Shown here: positions 21,443-32,816 of the stretch, one piece after another
Position numbering within the stretch: the first letter of the stretch is position 1
How the letters are laid out: each line of letters starts with the position of its first letter
Source of the DNA: Siphonodentalium dalli
Lineage: Eukaryota > Mollusca > Scaphopoda > Gadilida > Siphonodentaliidae
Direction: 5' to 3'
DNA length: 64,000 bases
Assembly (NCBI GenBank): GCA_032622095.1
Contig: CP136069.1
Span: 185,929,122 to 185,993,121 of the forward strand
Notes under the pieces: generated by a model
The model's database searches: none
Told to the model about the DNA's origin: nothing
The model's input: the letters and a program-made list of their open reading frames with translations, nothing else
Translations under genes and position numbers: made by a program

Positions 21443-22120
21443 GGGGTACATTACACTAAATCCGGCTATTTATGGGACCATCTCCTTTTATACTCAACAG
21501 AATGAATTTGAGCCATACATGTATATGAGTGCAAAACACTCTCATTCACTTTATGAACGATGTAAAAAAAACATGGTAATTATAATGAAAATGAATTTAT
21601 GACTGGAGTCATAAATTCATTTTCATTATAATTACATAGAGGATCTCACATGAGTTTCTAATTTATACGGAATTTATCAACCGAGTTCACTAAATTCGAT
21701 TTGAGCCGAGGTTTACCGAGGCTCAAATAGAATTTAGTGGACGAGGTTGATAAATTACGTATAAAATAGAACGAGTTTGAGATACCTTTTATCACATGAT
21801 CAAATAAACCCGAAGCAACGCGCAATATTCATCGAAAACAACAATCATAAACTACAGCGATCGCAAGTTATTTGAAGAACGCCGTGACGTCATTGCACGC
21901 GCTGATATCAAACGTGTCTATTACCGATAATTATGAAACTGCTTTTATGGCCAAATTATGTGATAAAATGTTGTTTGCATCATTCATAAAGTAAATGAGT
22001 GAACTTTGCACTAATCCATGCTCAAATTCATTCATTTGTTGCATAAAATTATATTATGTTGAGTATAAAAGAATGTGGTCCCATAAATGATCAGATTTAG
22101 TTAACAGTACGCCTTTAAGG
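21443..22120. mobile_element. Long-inverted-repeat element (~0.68 kb, non-coding)
   Basis: The left arm (CCTTAAAGGGGTACATTACA, TATTTATGGGACCATCTCC, TTTTATACTCAACA, GAATGAATTTGAGC) is mirrored by the right arm (GCTCAAATTCATTCATTTGT, GTTGAGTATAAAAGAATGTG, GGTCCCATAAATGATCAGAT, CGCCTTTAAGG). Inside is a near-perfect palindrome, ATAATGAAAATGAATTTATG with its complement (21578-21638). Pieces of this element also occur at 55300-55590. No transposase. Confidence 0.75.
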
Positions 22121-22245
22121 CAGGTCAGTTACATCGTGAAAAGTAATGACATTTCTGAACCATGCTGCTACCCAACCATCATTAAATGGGATTCGTAATA
22201 CAAATTAAAAAGATAAATACGCTGTGCATCAGTATGTATAGTAGA

Positions 22246-22368
22246 ATGTGACCATAAATACACAGAACGACACGATGTGTAAATGGATGTGACCATAAAT
22301 ACACAGAACGACACGATGTGTAAATGGATGTGACCATAAATACACAGAACGACACGATGTGTAAATGG
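22246..22368. repeat. 41-bp tandem repeat, three copies
   Basis: ATGTGACCATAAATACACAG recurs at 22246, 22287 and 22328. It is followed at 22388-22446 by a strong hairpin with arms CGGAAGGATAGAATGAGAGG and CTCGAGTTCTATCCTTCCGCG around GCGCTTGCGC. Confidence 0.9.
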
Positions 22369-22446
22369 GTTTGTCGATACGGCACGAGTGCTGTCACGGA
22401 AGGATAGAATGAGAGGCGCTTGCGCCTCGAGTTCTATCCTTCCGCG

Positions 22447-23108
22447 ACAACACAAGTGTTTATTACAAGCTTCACGTCCTAGAATTCATGCATTAAAAAT
22501 ACAGACTTAGGTTTATTTAGGCACATAGAGGGCGTGTTTTGTCATGTGTGATGATGCTTTTATTTTATAGTTCCGGTTTCATGGTTGAGGCGAACGTCAT
22601 GTACGTCATTTTATGTCAACGAGATGCGTATGGAACGTATGTTCCATACGTATTTGTAAATATGGAACAGCAATAACACTGTACTTTTGGGAACAAGCGT
22701 GTAATAAAGAAACTGAGCAGGATGATGCGAAGAAGTGCCCTACCATCAGTTTCTCTGGTCAAATTCGACTAAACACAAGTATTAGCAGATAACCATTCTA
22801 TGTCTCTTTTTTCAGTCTAGCATGGTATTAACCAGCTCGTCTGTGGTTTGAATGAGCGTCTGAAAGTTTGAGGCATTGGCAGCATTGTATTGATTGTAAG
22901 ACAATTGTACCACAGGTTACTGACCAATCAGGACAAGCCTTGTATGCAGTTTTTGGCAAGGTCCCTATTACAAATCACATTTGAACAAGACTTATAGAGA
23001 CATTAATCCCAAAGATTGATATCATTGTGTTTCAAATCCCTTTGTGAACTCAATACTCACACCAATAGGGTCATTGTCACAAGACACCGATCTCATTCGT
23101 AGCTGGTT
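22447..23108. other. No feature recognised
   Basis: Mixed-composition sequence with a short palindrome ATGGAACGTATGTTCCAT near 22630. No exon was supported. Confidence 0.45.
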
Positions 23109-23481
23109 TTAACCCTTTACCCAACAAAACCGGCCAAATAAAGCTTCAACAGCCTAAAATATCTTCGGTCTGTCTCAATAGAACCATACAAATATGGATA
23201 TCATTGGAACCGGCTCCTTGACATCATTGTGATAGTTACAGTTATGCCCTGTGCCAATGCATTCTCTTATATATGCGAGTCGACCATAGGTCGCCTCGCA
23301 TATATAAGAGAATGCATTGGTCTAAAAAAAATCTTTTATTAACACTTTTTACCATTTTTTCTTACATTCTTTAACAATTTTATAATTTTTAATGTGTTAA
23401 GCCAATGCATTCTCTTATGGTCGACTCGCATATATAAGAGAATGCATTGGCACAGGGCCCTTCTGTTGGGTAAAGGGTTAA
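23109..23481. mobile_element. A-family MITE, second core shortened
   Basis: TTAACCCTTTACCCAACAAA ... TGTTGGGTAAAGGGTTAA. The second core has lost 16 bases of its left arm and centre (CATTCTCTTATGGTCGACTC). Confidence 0.9.
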
Positions 23482-23910
23482 ATTCAATTACAAGTTTAGC
23501 CAGATTTCCACAGGTGATAACATTCATAGCTTGCTTTTCATATTCCATCATTTTATGACACGATATATGTTATCGCATTCGCGACTACAATGGCGACAAT
23601 CGAGGGTTCATATATTTATTAAGTTATCAGAATATAACTTGCACTATTTCGTGACATTGATTGAAAATCTTAGGTATATATTAAAATGATAAACTAATAG
23701 GGCTATTTAATCTTAGGTATATATTAAAATGATAAACTAATAGGACTATTTAATTCATTTTTTCTCTTATGTAAGCTGTTTTTTATTCATATGCAAGAAT
23801 GTGATTAGTGTAATTATAGTATCGTTCATTATACCCATATATGAAAAGCTGGGTATGAATTTGATTGCCCTTGAAAAGCCAGCTATATTTGTGACCTTTT
23901 TTAAAATCTG

Positions 23911-24119
23911 GTTACGAATGTTATCTGTGCCTTGTGACAATGACACCATCAGTAATACTCAGTGATGAGTAGTTACTTGATTGTTACGAATGTTATCTGT
24001 GCCTTGTGACAATGACACCATCAGTAATACTCAGTAATGAGTAGTTACTTGAATGTTATCTGTGCCTTGTGACAATGACACCATCAGTAATACTCAGTAA
24101 TGAGTAGTTACTTGATTGC
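23911..24119. repeat. 72-bp tandem repeat, three copies (last one shortened)
   Basis: GTTACGAATGTTATCTGTGC starts units at 23911 and 23983; the third begins GAATGTTATCTGTGC near 24051. Units end GATGAGTAGTTACTTGATT. A separate direct duplication of TATATATTAAAATGATAAAC lies just upstream (23672 and 23716). Confidence 0.9.
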
Positions 24120-24150
24120 TATTTCGTTATTTATATGAATGTTTAGCCGA

Positions 24151-24532
24151 TTAACCCTTTACCCAACAAACCGGCCAAAAACGGCCAAATAAAGCTGCAA
24201 CAGCCTAAATTATCTTGGGTCTGTCTCAATAAAACCATACAAATATGGATATCATTGGAACCGGCTCCTTGACCACATTGTGATAGTTACAGTTATGCCC
24301 TGTGCCAATGCATTCTCTTATATATGCGAGTCGACCATAGGTCGCCTCGCATATATAAGAGAATGCATTGGCCTAAACTTTTTACCATTTTTTCTTACAT
24401 TCTTTAACAATTTTATAATTATTAATGTGTTAAGCCAATGCATTCTCTTATATATGCGAGGCGACCTATGGTCGACTCGCATATATAAGAGAATGCATTG
24501 GCACAGGGCCCTTCTGTTGGGTAAAGGGTTAA
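24151..24532. mobile_element. A-family MITE abutting a B element
   Basis: Complete, with TTAA at 24151-24154 and 24529-24532. The right TTAA is also the left TTAA of the B element that follows. Confidence 0.9.
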
Positions 24533-24968
24533 CCCTTCCATGTCTGGAGCTTCATGATATTTTGCAAAAACCCTGTGCCAATGCATTCTTATATATGCGA
24601 GTCTCCCATAGGTAGCCTTACATATATACAGTAATGCCCTAAATAATCGACTCCTTAACCACAGCAGAATTATGGGTAATATTTCAGGATTTAGTCTCAG
24701 TGAGAGCTTTCCGATGAATGGCAACAAGCCATATTCCCGACTAAATCCTGAAATATTACCCATAATTCTGCTGTGGTTAAGGAGTCGATTATTTAGAGCA
24801 TTACTGTATGAGAATACATTGGCCTAACAATATTTAATTGAACTTGTAAGCCAGTGCATTCTCTTATATATGCGAGGCTCCCTATGGGAGACTTGGATAT
24901 ATAAGAGAATGCACTGGCACACAATCTTTAATGCTGCACCAGCACAGCTCCCGTCATGAAAGGGTTAA
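24529..24968. mobile_element. B-family MITE interrupted by a D element
   Basis: TTAACCCTTCCATGTCTGGA ... CTCCCGTCATGAAAGGGTTAA. The D hairpin at 24629-24806 sits inside the right arm of the first core. Confidence 0.85.
24629..24806. mobile_element. D-family long hairpin with TA target duplication
   Basis: CAGTAATGCCCTAAATAATC ... GAGCATTACTG forms a hairpin with ~75-bp arms (CACAGCAGAATTATGGGTAA and complement). TA flanks each side, and the surrounding B core (CATATATA/GAGAATACATTGG) is the interrupted target. The TA duplication fits a Tc1/mariner-type non-autonomous element. Confidence 0.85.
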
Positions 24969-26000
24969 GTTCGACAAACAGATTGGTAAAACATCCATAT
25001 AAATGAATCCTTCAGAGAGTTTCTCTGCTTATAATATAATACGCAAGGCATATAGAACAACCCTGGTATCGTGTAACGGGGAAGATCCTTACGAATGTAA
25101 ACAGTCATTAACCTATGTACCTATATAGGCCTAATGCATGGCAACGAAGCACATGCTTGATTATTCATGTAGATGATTTTGGATGTGAGTAGACTTTGAT
25201 ATGCCTATTTGGTTTAGGCATCAGCCTTTGATAATAAATGCCCAGCATTTAATAATATTGAATGCTATACAATGTATGGTGCTGCAATTAAGCCTATAAC
25301 TAAGGATGCCACATTGAGTCCTATAAGTTCTGCCCAATAAGGGCACACTGTATCTATGAATTGAAACATGACTAGAAATGAGGGTTCATACGGACACATA
25401 TCCGGTAGATATTGTATATGAATGTCCCTTGCTATAATAAATGAAGCGTGTCTGCATATATAGGTCTAGTCTACTGAGAGGAAATCAGTGACGTAGTCCG
25501 AAGATGACATGACAAACCTACAAGTGCAGTCTTGTCTGGATTCCGGCCAGCAAAGACAAATGGCGCTTTGACGTCATGAAACATGTCATGACGTCATAAC
25601 TTGTTTTCATTAAGCTAACAAATGAAATTGATCTAACATGAAATTATTTATAACACCTGTTTATAAATAAATACATCAATTCATTGTCACATATCGGAAG
25701 TTGCGAAGTAGCACACTTTCTTTTCATCATGTTGCTCCATTGTGATTCTGCACTTTTGCGCAACCACTGTGGAAAATCACGTTATTTTTTTCACGAAAAA
25801 GTTGACGTGGCAAAGATTTCATCGACATGGTATACTGCCAATTATGTGTGACGACGCAAGTATGCACACCCGCCACATTACCTATACAAGACCTGAGCTT
25901 GGCTCATTAATATCTAAACTAATGGCATGCAGTGTCTATAACAGAAATTGTGTAGAAAAAATAATCTTGTGCATGTCATATTAAATTTACAACAATAGAA
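24969..26000. other. No feature recognised
   Basis: About 1 kb without MITEs or recognisable exons. Short open frames (for example 25742-25984 +) show no family signature. Confidence 0.45.
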
Positions 26001-26595
26001 GGCATGCATGTGTAGCTTCTTATAGTCAGTGTTTATTCCATTCAGTTCAGACTTACTAAAGTTATTATCCGGAAATGAAAAAAGCAAACAGATGGACCAA
26101 TATTTTATACTGTTTTTTTAAAATGGGCATATAAAAATAATGTAATTTTTTTTTTTTAAATCTGTTACAGGAGCATTGTATTAACCCTTTACCCAACAAA
26201 ACGGCCAAAACCGGCCAAATAAAGCTTCAACAGCCTAAAATATCTTTGGTGTGTCTCAATAGAACCATACAAATATGGATATCATTGGAACCGGCTCCTT
26301 GACCACATTGTGATAGTTACAGTTATGCCCTGTGCCAATGCATTCTCTTATATATGCGAGTCGACCATAGGTCGCCTCGCATATATAAGAGAATGCATTG
26401 GCCTAAAAAATATCTTTTTTTAACATTTTTTCTTACATTCTTTAACAATTTTATAATTTTTAATGTGCTAAGCCAATGCATTCTCTTATATATGCGAGGC
26501 GACCTATGGTCGACTCGCATATATAAGAGAATGCATTGGCACAGGGCCGTTCTGTTGGGTAAAGGCATGCATGTGTAGCTTCTTATAGTCAGTGT
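26001..26595. repeat. Copied segment with A-family MITE, flanked by a 32-bp direct repeat
   Basis: GGCATGCATGTGTAGCTTCT plus 12 more bases occur at 26001-26032 and again at 26564-26595. The DNA between them (26033-26563) is a copy of 19498 to about 20034, holding ~148 bp of non-MITE flank (TTATTCCATTCAGTTCAGAC...) and an A element cut just before its right TTAA (GGGTAAAGG). Confidence 0.85.
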
Positions 26596-26670
26596 GGGAT
26601 TCATTCTCATTTTGACGGCTGGTTACATGAACAAAGTCAATAGAACTGAATTGGTCACTTGCAATGGCTA

Positions 26671-26892
26671 CAGTAATGCTCTAAGTAATCGATGTCTTAA
26701 CCACAGCAGAATTATGGGTAACTTTTCAGGATTTAGTCGGAAATATGGCTTGTTGCCATTCATCGGAAAGCTCTGAAAGCTCTCAAGGAGAGCTTTCTGA
26801 TGAATGGCAACAAGCCATATTTCCGACTAAATCCTGAAAAGTTACCCATAATTCTGCTGTGGTTAAGAAGTCGATTAATTAGAGCATTACTG
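26671..26892. mobile_element. D-family long hairpin, second copy
   Basis: CAGTAATGCTCTAAGTAATC ... GAGCATTACTG, 222 bp, with TA on both sides. The arms are longer than in the copy at 24629 because the GATTTAGTCGGAAATATGGC part is present on both sides. Confidence 0.9.
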
Positions 26893-27051
26893 TATGTGGA
26901 CATCACGTTACCCCTGTGGGGCAGCAAATTACCCAGAATTCAATCCTCCTGACGGTCACAACTTCAAATTTGCCAACAAAATTGGTGTCACATTTAGAAT
27001 TTTTGGATATGCCAGAAATATATCTGATTTCAACACTCAAAACTATTTTAC

Positions 27052-27413
27052 GATACCATGGCAAGACAATTTAAGCTTGAGTGGTACCATGGCAAGTCAA
27101 TTTAAGCTTGAGCGGTACCATGGCAATTCAGTTTAAGCTTGAGTGGTACAATGGCAAGTCAATTTAAGCTTGAGCGGTACCATGGCAATTCAGTTTAAAC
27201 TTGAGTGGTACCATGGCAAGTCAATGTAAGCTTGAGCGGTACCATGGCAATTCAGTTTAAGCTTGAGCGGTACAATGGCAAGTCAGTTTAAGCTTGAGTG
27301 GTACAATGGCAAGTCAATTTAAGTTTAAGCAGTACAATGGCAAGTCAATTTAACCTTGTGCGGTACCATGGCTAGTCAATATAAACTTGAGCCGTACCAT
27401 GGCAAGTCAGTTA
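27052..27413. repeat. 31-bp minisatellite, ~11-12 copies
   Basis: The unit is GGTACCATGGCAAGTCAATT followed by TAAGCTTGAGC. Variants alternate between AAGTCAATTT and AATTCAGTTT. KpnI-, NcoI- and HindIII-like sites recur in each unit. Non-coding. Confidence 0.95.
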
Positions 27414-27522
27414 CATATATATCCTCATTCTGCAAATGACAGACACACTATTTCCAGCTGCATGAACAATTAAGGTGCAACCAAATGAGAATATGGCCTC
27501 AAGGGATATATTTGTGAGATTT

Positions 27523-27785
27523 TTAACCCTTTCATCATGGGAGCTGCACTGGTGCAGCATTAAATACCCTGTGCCAGTGCATTCTTTTATTTATGTGAGT
27601 CTCCCATAGGGAGCTTTGCATATTAAGAGAATGCAATGACTTACAAGGTCAAGGTATATATTGTTAGGCCAATGTATTCTCTTATATATGCGAGGCTCCC
27701 TATGGGAGACTCACATACATAAGAGAATGCATCGGCACAGGATTTTTTGCAAAACATCAGGCAGGTCTAGTCATTGAAGGGTTAA
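27523..27785. mobile_element. B-family MITE
   Basis: TTAACCCTTTCATCATGGGA ... GTCTAGTCATTGAAGGGTTAA. Two diverged cores with CTCCCATAGGGAG centres. Confidence 0.85.
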
Positions 27786-27930
27786 ATTTGAAAAAGTTCA
27801 TAAAATTAACAGAAAACAGTTAAAATCTATCATATGTAGTAAATAACACTATACAGCTGGCGGTATATTAAAATGAAAGTGTCAATGACACTTAAGCTCA
27901 ACTTCGAGAGGGTCTAATCTCAAATGTTAG

Positions 27931-28329
27931 TTAACCCTTTACCCAACAAACCGGCCAAAACCGGCCAAATAAAGCTTCAACAGCCTAAAATATCTTCGGT
28001 CTGTCTCAATAGAACCATACAAATATGGATATCATTGGAACCGGCTCCTTGACCACTTTGTGATAGTTACAGTTATGCCCTGTGCCAATGCATTCTCTTA
28101 TATATGTGAGTCGACCATAGGTCGCCTAGCATATATAAGAGAATGCATTGGCCTAAAAAAATCTTTTTTTAACACTTTTTACCATTTTTTCTTACATTCT
28201 TTAACAATTTTATAATTTTTAATGTGTTAAGCCAATGCATTCTCTTATATATGCGAGGCGACCTATGGTCGACTCGCATATATAAGGGAATGCATTGGCA
28301 CAGGGCCGTTCTGTTGGGTAAAGGGTTAA
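27931..28329. mobile_element. A-family MITE (complete)
   Basis: TTAACCCTTTACCCAACAAA ... TGTTGGGTAAAGGGTTAA, with two opposed palindromic cores and the GATATCATTGGAACCGGCTC segment. Confidence 0.9.
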
Positions 28330-28379
28330 TGGAACGATAAGGAATCGGAAAGTTGGTATGTCTATGTAATACTAAATGT

Positions 28380-28923
28380 CAACATGAAGAGATATATGTG
28401 GCCTGTAGGGTGTGCCAACAGATTTCGTCATAAAAAGAGTAAAATACAAGATGGCCACTGGCAGCCATGATTTTTTAACAGAATTTAGAAGAAAAAAAAT
28501 GGTAAGCTCCCATCTAGAGTTCAACCCGAGGATCCATGTGAAGTTTGGTGACAATCGGATGACGACTGTGACCTTGAGGGTGTGCCAAAGGATTTAGTAA
28601 TGCAAAGTAACATCCAAGATGGCTGCCAGCGGCCATGTTTTTCATCAAAAACATTTTGCCAATAACTGTGGGCTGCATAGTGTGCCGGTGGATTCAAATG
28701 CGAAATCCAAGATGGCCACTGGCAGTCATGTTTTTAACAGATTCAGAAAAAATGGTAAGCTCCCATCTAGAGATCACGCGGATGATCCATATGAAATTTG
28801 ATGACGATTGGATGATATAACTGTGACCTGTAGGGTGTGCTAAATGAAATTATTGACTGATGCACACATGGACGAACAACCCATGGCAATAGCTCAAACT
28901 TGACTTTGTCAAGATGAGCTAAA
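28380..28923 (+). mobile_element. Modular (pearl/Helitron-like) repeat with short tandem core
   Basis: Two to three diverged units contain CCAAGATGGCCACTGGCAG, GGTAAGCTCCCATCTAGAG and GGTGTGCCAAAGGATTTAGT. They are followed by ACACATGGACGAACAACCCA and a terminal hairpin, AGCTCAAACTTGACTTTGTCAAGATGAGCTAA. The same end occurs at 39960-40040. The tail hairpin followed by CTAA resembles a Helitron 3' end. Confidence 0.5.
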
Positions 28924-29655
28924 AATAAATGGCACCTACCAATCAAATATTGACTTTGTGTGCTCGTATAAGCATAAGTCAGATAATTTCCATAAATGAA
29001 AGTATATTTTAATTCAAGAAGTCCATATGAAATCTTTTGTTGACGACGACACATTTTGGTACCAATACTTTATTAATTTAAATTTTCCAAAGTGAGGGAA
29101 AGAGTTGTAAATTTATATCACCAAAAAGTGAACAGCTGGTTTTGACACTGACTAGTGTCCTGTTTATACACTCGGTCAGACACTCAATCAGCCAAGCATA
29201 AAGTTTAACATAGCCAACCAGCTGGTTGAAGTCCCAATCAGAATTAATCAAGAGATTACTCAATGAATTCCAATTTCCAAAGACTGGATGCAGACTGGAT
29301 AGTGATAATCATACCACACCAGTGATATATGATTACTGGTATGTAATTTCAAAATTCAAACATTATAATAACATCATGTTCTGTGGTGTAATGTATAGAG
29401 TTATCAATAAAACATTCTTGATAGGGAACTCCAAAATCAGGACGTACTATATTTAAAAATTAACCAAACTTGTTCCCGGAGTCCATATTGGAGTGGTTTT
29501 ATTGCAATTTAAATATTTATTCAGGATTCTAAAAATAGAGTTACAATAACATTCAACATCACTTTTGGCTTTGATACACAGAGAAAAAAATAAAAACCAA
29601 ATGTGACCAAAACACTAGACTAATCAATTCCAAACTATATAATTTTGATAGTGAA
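28924..29655. other. No feature recognised
   Basis: AT-rich sequence with no repeat family or exon signature that I can place. Confidence 0.45.
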
Positions 29656-29659
29656 AAAT

Positions 29660-30057
29660 AAGTCTTTCAGGGGGGAGCCTTTCATATATAAGAGAATACA
29701 TTTGCCTTGATATTGTAAACCAGTGCATTCTCTTATCTGTGAAGCTCCCTATGGCAGACTTGCAAAATAAGAGAATGTACTGGCACAGGATCTTTAATGT
29801 TGCACCTGCGCAGCTCCTGCCCAAGCCTTGACATACATGTAGTGTCTGTCATTTGCAGAATGAGGTCCCCAGAGGGTGAATTTAGTGATGCTACCTCATT
29901 CTGCTGAGGTGTAAGCAGAATGAGGTCCCCAGAGGGTGAATTTGGTGATGCTAGCCCGCTATGCGGGGTAGCATCACTAAATTCACCCTCTGGGGACCTC
30001 ATTCTGCAAATGACAGACACACTATTTCAAGGCTTGCTCCAGTCATGGACGGGTTAA
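29660..30057. mobile_element. B-family MITE with a nested C element
   Basis: The left end is eroded. One core (CATTCTCTTATCTGTGAAGC...) and the right end CTCCAGTCATGGACGGGTTAA are visible. The C element at 29822-30036 lies between the core and the right end. Confidence 0.75.
29822..30036. mobile_element. C-family element, nested in B
   Basis: CAAGCCTTGACATACATGTA ... CACACTATTTCAAGGCTTG. It carries a second, partial hairpin unit (GAGGTGTAAGCAGAATGAGG) like the copy at 38049. Confidence 0.85.
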
Positions 30058-30152
30058 GGTTAATAAATGTTTTTGAGATAAAAAATTTGATTTGTTCTAT
30101 TCCTCTAAATGCCATAAAATAAATGCATGTAGCATGCATCTTTTAAGCTGTA

Positions 30153-30977
30153 TTAAAGATGCACAATCTGAATTAACCCTTTCAGTGCCAGGGGCCGATC
30201 TCATCGGCCCTAATTTACGGTCTGTAAAATTGGCCCTAAAAAATTTGATTTTTTTGGGTTGAATTTGTTATGGGTATGCTTAAGCATGCTATAGCGAATT
30301 TAAAAACAAACTGGATAAAACCTTAGGGGCATGTTATAACTCAAAACTATCACCAAGTATTCATAGTAATAATTTTGATGCCCATGAAAAACGTAAGATT
30401 CCCTGGCACTAAACCTACAAAATAAGTCTGTTAAAGAATATAAGAAAAATTATTAAAATTGTAAAAAATAATAACAAATGATGAAAAATTGTTAGGCCAA
30501 TGCATTCTCTTATATATGCGAGGCGACCTATGGTCGACTCGCATATATAAGAGAATGCATTGGCACAGGGTATATGGGTTGATACAAAAATCGGACCTGG
30601 CACTCAAAGGGTTAACACTCCTAAATTACTATTTCTTTGTCTTAGGGGGTAAAACATATTTGATTCGAGTCAAGGAACCCATCCATCAAAGCTCAGAGTG
30701 ATCAGATTTTGATTTTTTAAATCAGTTAATTTTCACCACCTGGAATATTTGGTGGCCTGGCAAATATTCGACGAATGATGACCAACATACTTTCGATTCA
30801 ATTTGCGTTGAACAAAATGTTGATATATAACACTTTTTGGGCAATTTTATGCTATAGTTGACTTAGCATTATTTTTTGTCAATTAATCAATTCTGATAAC
30901 TGAAACGGCATTTCGAGAAATGTTGTTGTTGGAATCTGATGATATGAGGACCATCAAATCAGATTGTGTACCTTTAA
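30153..30977. mobile_element. F-family MITE split by an E element
   Basis: The left arm TTAAAGATGCACAATCTGAA stops at the E insertion; the arm resumes after 30615 with CACTCCTAAATTACTATTTC and GGTAAAACATATTTGATTCG. The right end is ATCAGATTGTGTACCTTTAA. Confidence 0.85.
30173..30615. mobile_element. E-family TTAA MITE, copy 2, nested in F
   Basis: TTAACCCTTTCAGTGCCAGG ... ACCTGGCACTCAAAGGGTTAA. One full palindromic core (30496-30563), and long stretches identical to the copy at 17528 (GTTATAACTCAAAACTATCA). Confidence 0.95.
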
Positions 30978-31044
30978 AGATAATAAAAAGACTTTCATTT
31001 ATACATTCAATTATTATATTGTGCTTATCATCTTGATTGAAAAT

Positions 31045-32595
31045 TAAAATCAGACGGACGGACGGAACCCATTACTATATCCCCCGCAAATTTTAAATTT
31101 GGCGGGGGATAATAATATTTTCTGGGAAGCCAATAGAATATTTTGAGTAGGGTGATTTTTTTAGGGTAGATATGGTCAGGGGAATCAAATAAAATAAAAA
31201 GTTTGGCCTAAAGCCAAATAAAAATTATGATTTGAGTCTCAGACACTGCCACATTGGACATTTTATTTCGATTTTTGATATTACAACCAAAATGTTTTTT
31301 TTAAATATTATTTTGGTATGTTTTTACCAATATGTCCACATGTATTGAACATTAATTGCAACATACATGAACTCTTAACATATCTCTGTGATTGATAGAT
31401 TTACTATAATGTATACACATAGTGACATAGAACGTTAAGTAGATGATCACATTGAAGAAAATGATCAGCAGATCATCATAGTCTGGTGTACTTAGAGTAA
31501 CTGTCCAGTCAATTTATAGACAACAAGCAGTCGCAGATGGCGGTATCCCCCCGCCGAATTGTGCAGTTGGGGAAGTGCATTCTCAATAATGTTTGCGTTC
31601 TCAGTATGTGCTAAACAAGAGGTGGGATTTTGTCAAAAAGCCTGGCTTGCGAACTCATTTTAGGTACTGGTCATGGGAACGAATATACCAAAAATCTTTG
31701 AAATCCGTTGACATTTGTGGAAATTAGCCCTGTGACATCGTCCATTTGCACCAAAAATAATAAACAAAGTCCAACAACTCTGCTGATAATATCCCGCCGG
31801 ACCTGGTTTGCGAACTCGTTTTAGGTACTGGTCATGTGAACTCATATACAAAAAATCTTTGAAATCCGTTGACATTTGTGGAAATTAGCCCTGTGACATC
31901 GTCCATATGCACCAAAAATAATAAACAAAGTCCAATAACTCTGCTGAAAATATCCGGCCGGACCTGGTTTGCGAACTCGTTTTAGGTACTGGTCATGTGA
32001 ACGAATATACCAAAAAATCTTTTAAATCCGTTGACATTTGTGTAAATTAGCCCTGTGACGTGGTCCATTTGCACCAAAAATAATAAACAAAGTCCAATAA
32101 CTCTGCTGAAAATATCCGGCCGGACCTGGTTTGCGAACTTGTTCTAGATACTGGTCAGGTGAACTCAAATACCAAAAATCTTTGAAATCCGTTTGATGTC
32201 GTCCATTTGCACACAAAAGTCCAATAAGTCCGCTTAAAATATCCGGCCGGACCTGGTTTGCACACTCGTTCTAGATACTGGTCATGTGAACTCATATACC
32301 AAATATCTTTGAAATTCGTTGAGATTTGTGGAAATGAGCCATGTGACGTCGTCTATTTGCTATTTGGTAAATTCAACAAAAATAATAAACAAAGTCCAAT
32401 AAGTCCACTTAAAATATCCGGCCGGACCTGGCTTGCGAACTCATTCTAGGTAATGGTCAGGTGAACTCATATTCCAAAAATCTTTGAAATCCGTTGACAT
32501 TTGTTCAAGTTATGACTCTTTACAAATTCAGGACGGACGGAACCCATTCCTGTATACCCCCCGCAAATTTCATTTGGCGGGGGATAACAAAAACA
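31045..32595 (+). mobile_element. 161-bp tandem core plus GC-hairpin end (modular repeat)
   Basis: From 31635 to 32515 a 161-bp unit recurs about five times (TAGGTACTGG at 31661, 31822, 31983; diverged later). It contains ATATCCGGCCGGACCTGGTT and CTTTGAAATCCGTTGACATT. The array ends in GACGGACGGAACCCATTCC and the hairpin CCCCGCAAATTTCATTTGGCGGGG. An earlier solo end of the same type is at 31052-31110. No gene; short open frames across units are artefacts. Confidence 0.7.
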
Positions 32596-32816
32596 ATTGT
32601 TAATAGTCAGGGGCATTAGAATATTATTGGTAATCCCTATGTCAAACATGTACATGTATACTACATGTAAGCACAATGTAATTTTTATATCATATTAAAT
32701 GAGTGTTTATGCAAAACTATGTTCCCTCTACATTTTCTGACTATTATTAGATAAGGGAAGTTATCACGATCCATGCTTACAATGTGCAAAAAACAATAAA
32801 CAATTAAAACAAAGTC

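Noticed and set aside
31660-32216. Minus-strand frames with repeated CQRISKIFGIF peptide
   Set aside because: They are copies of the 161-bp tandem core of a modular repeat, with indels between units; no family match.
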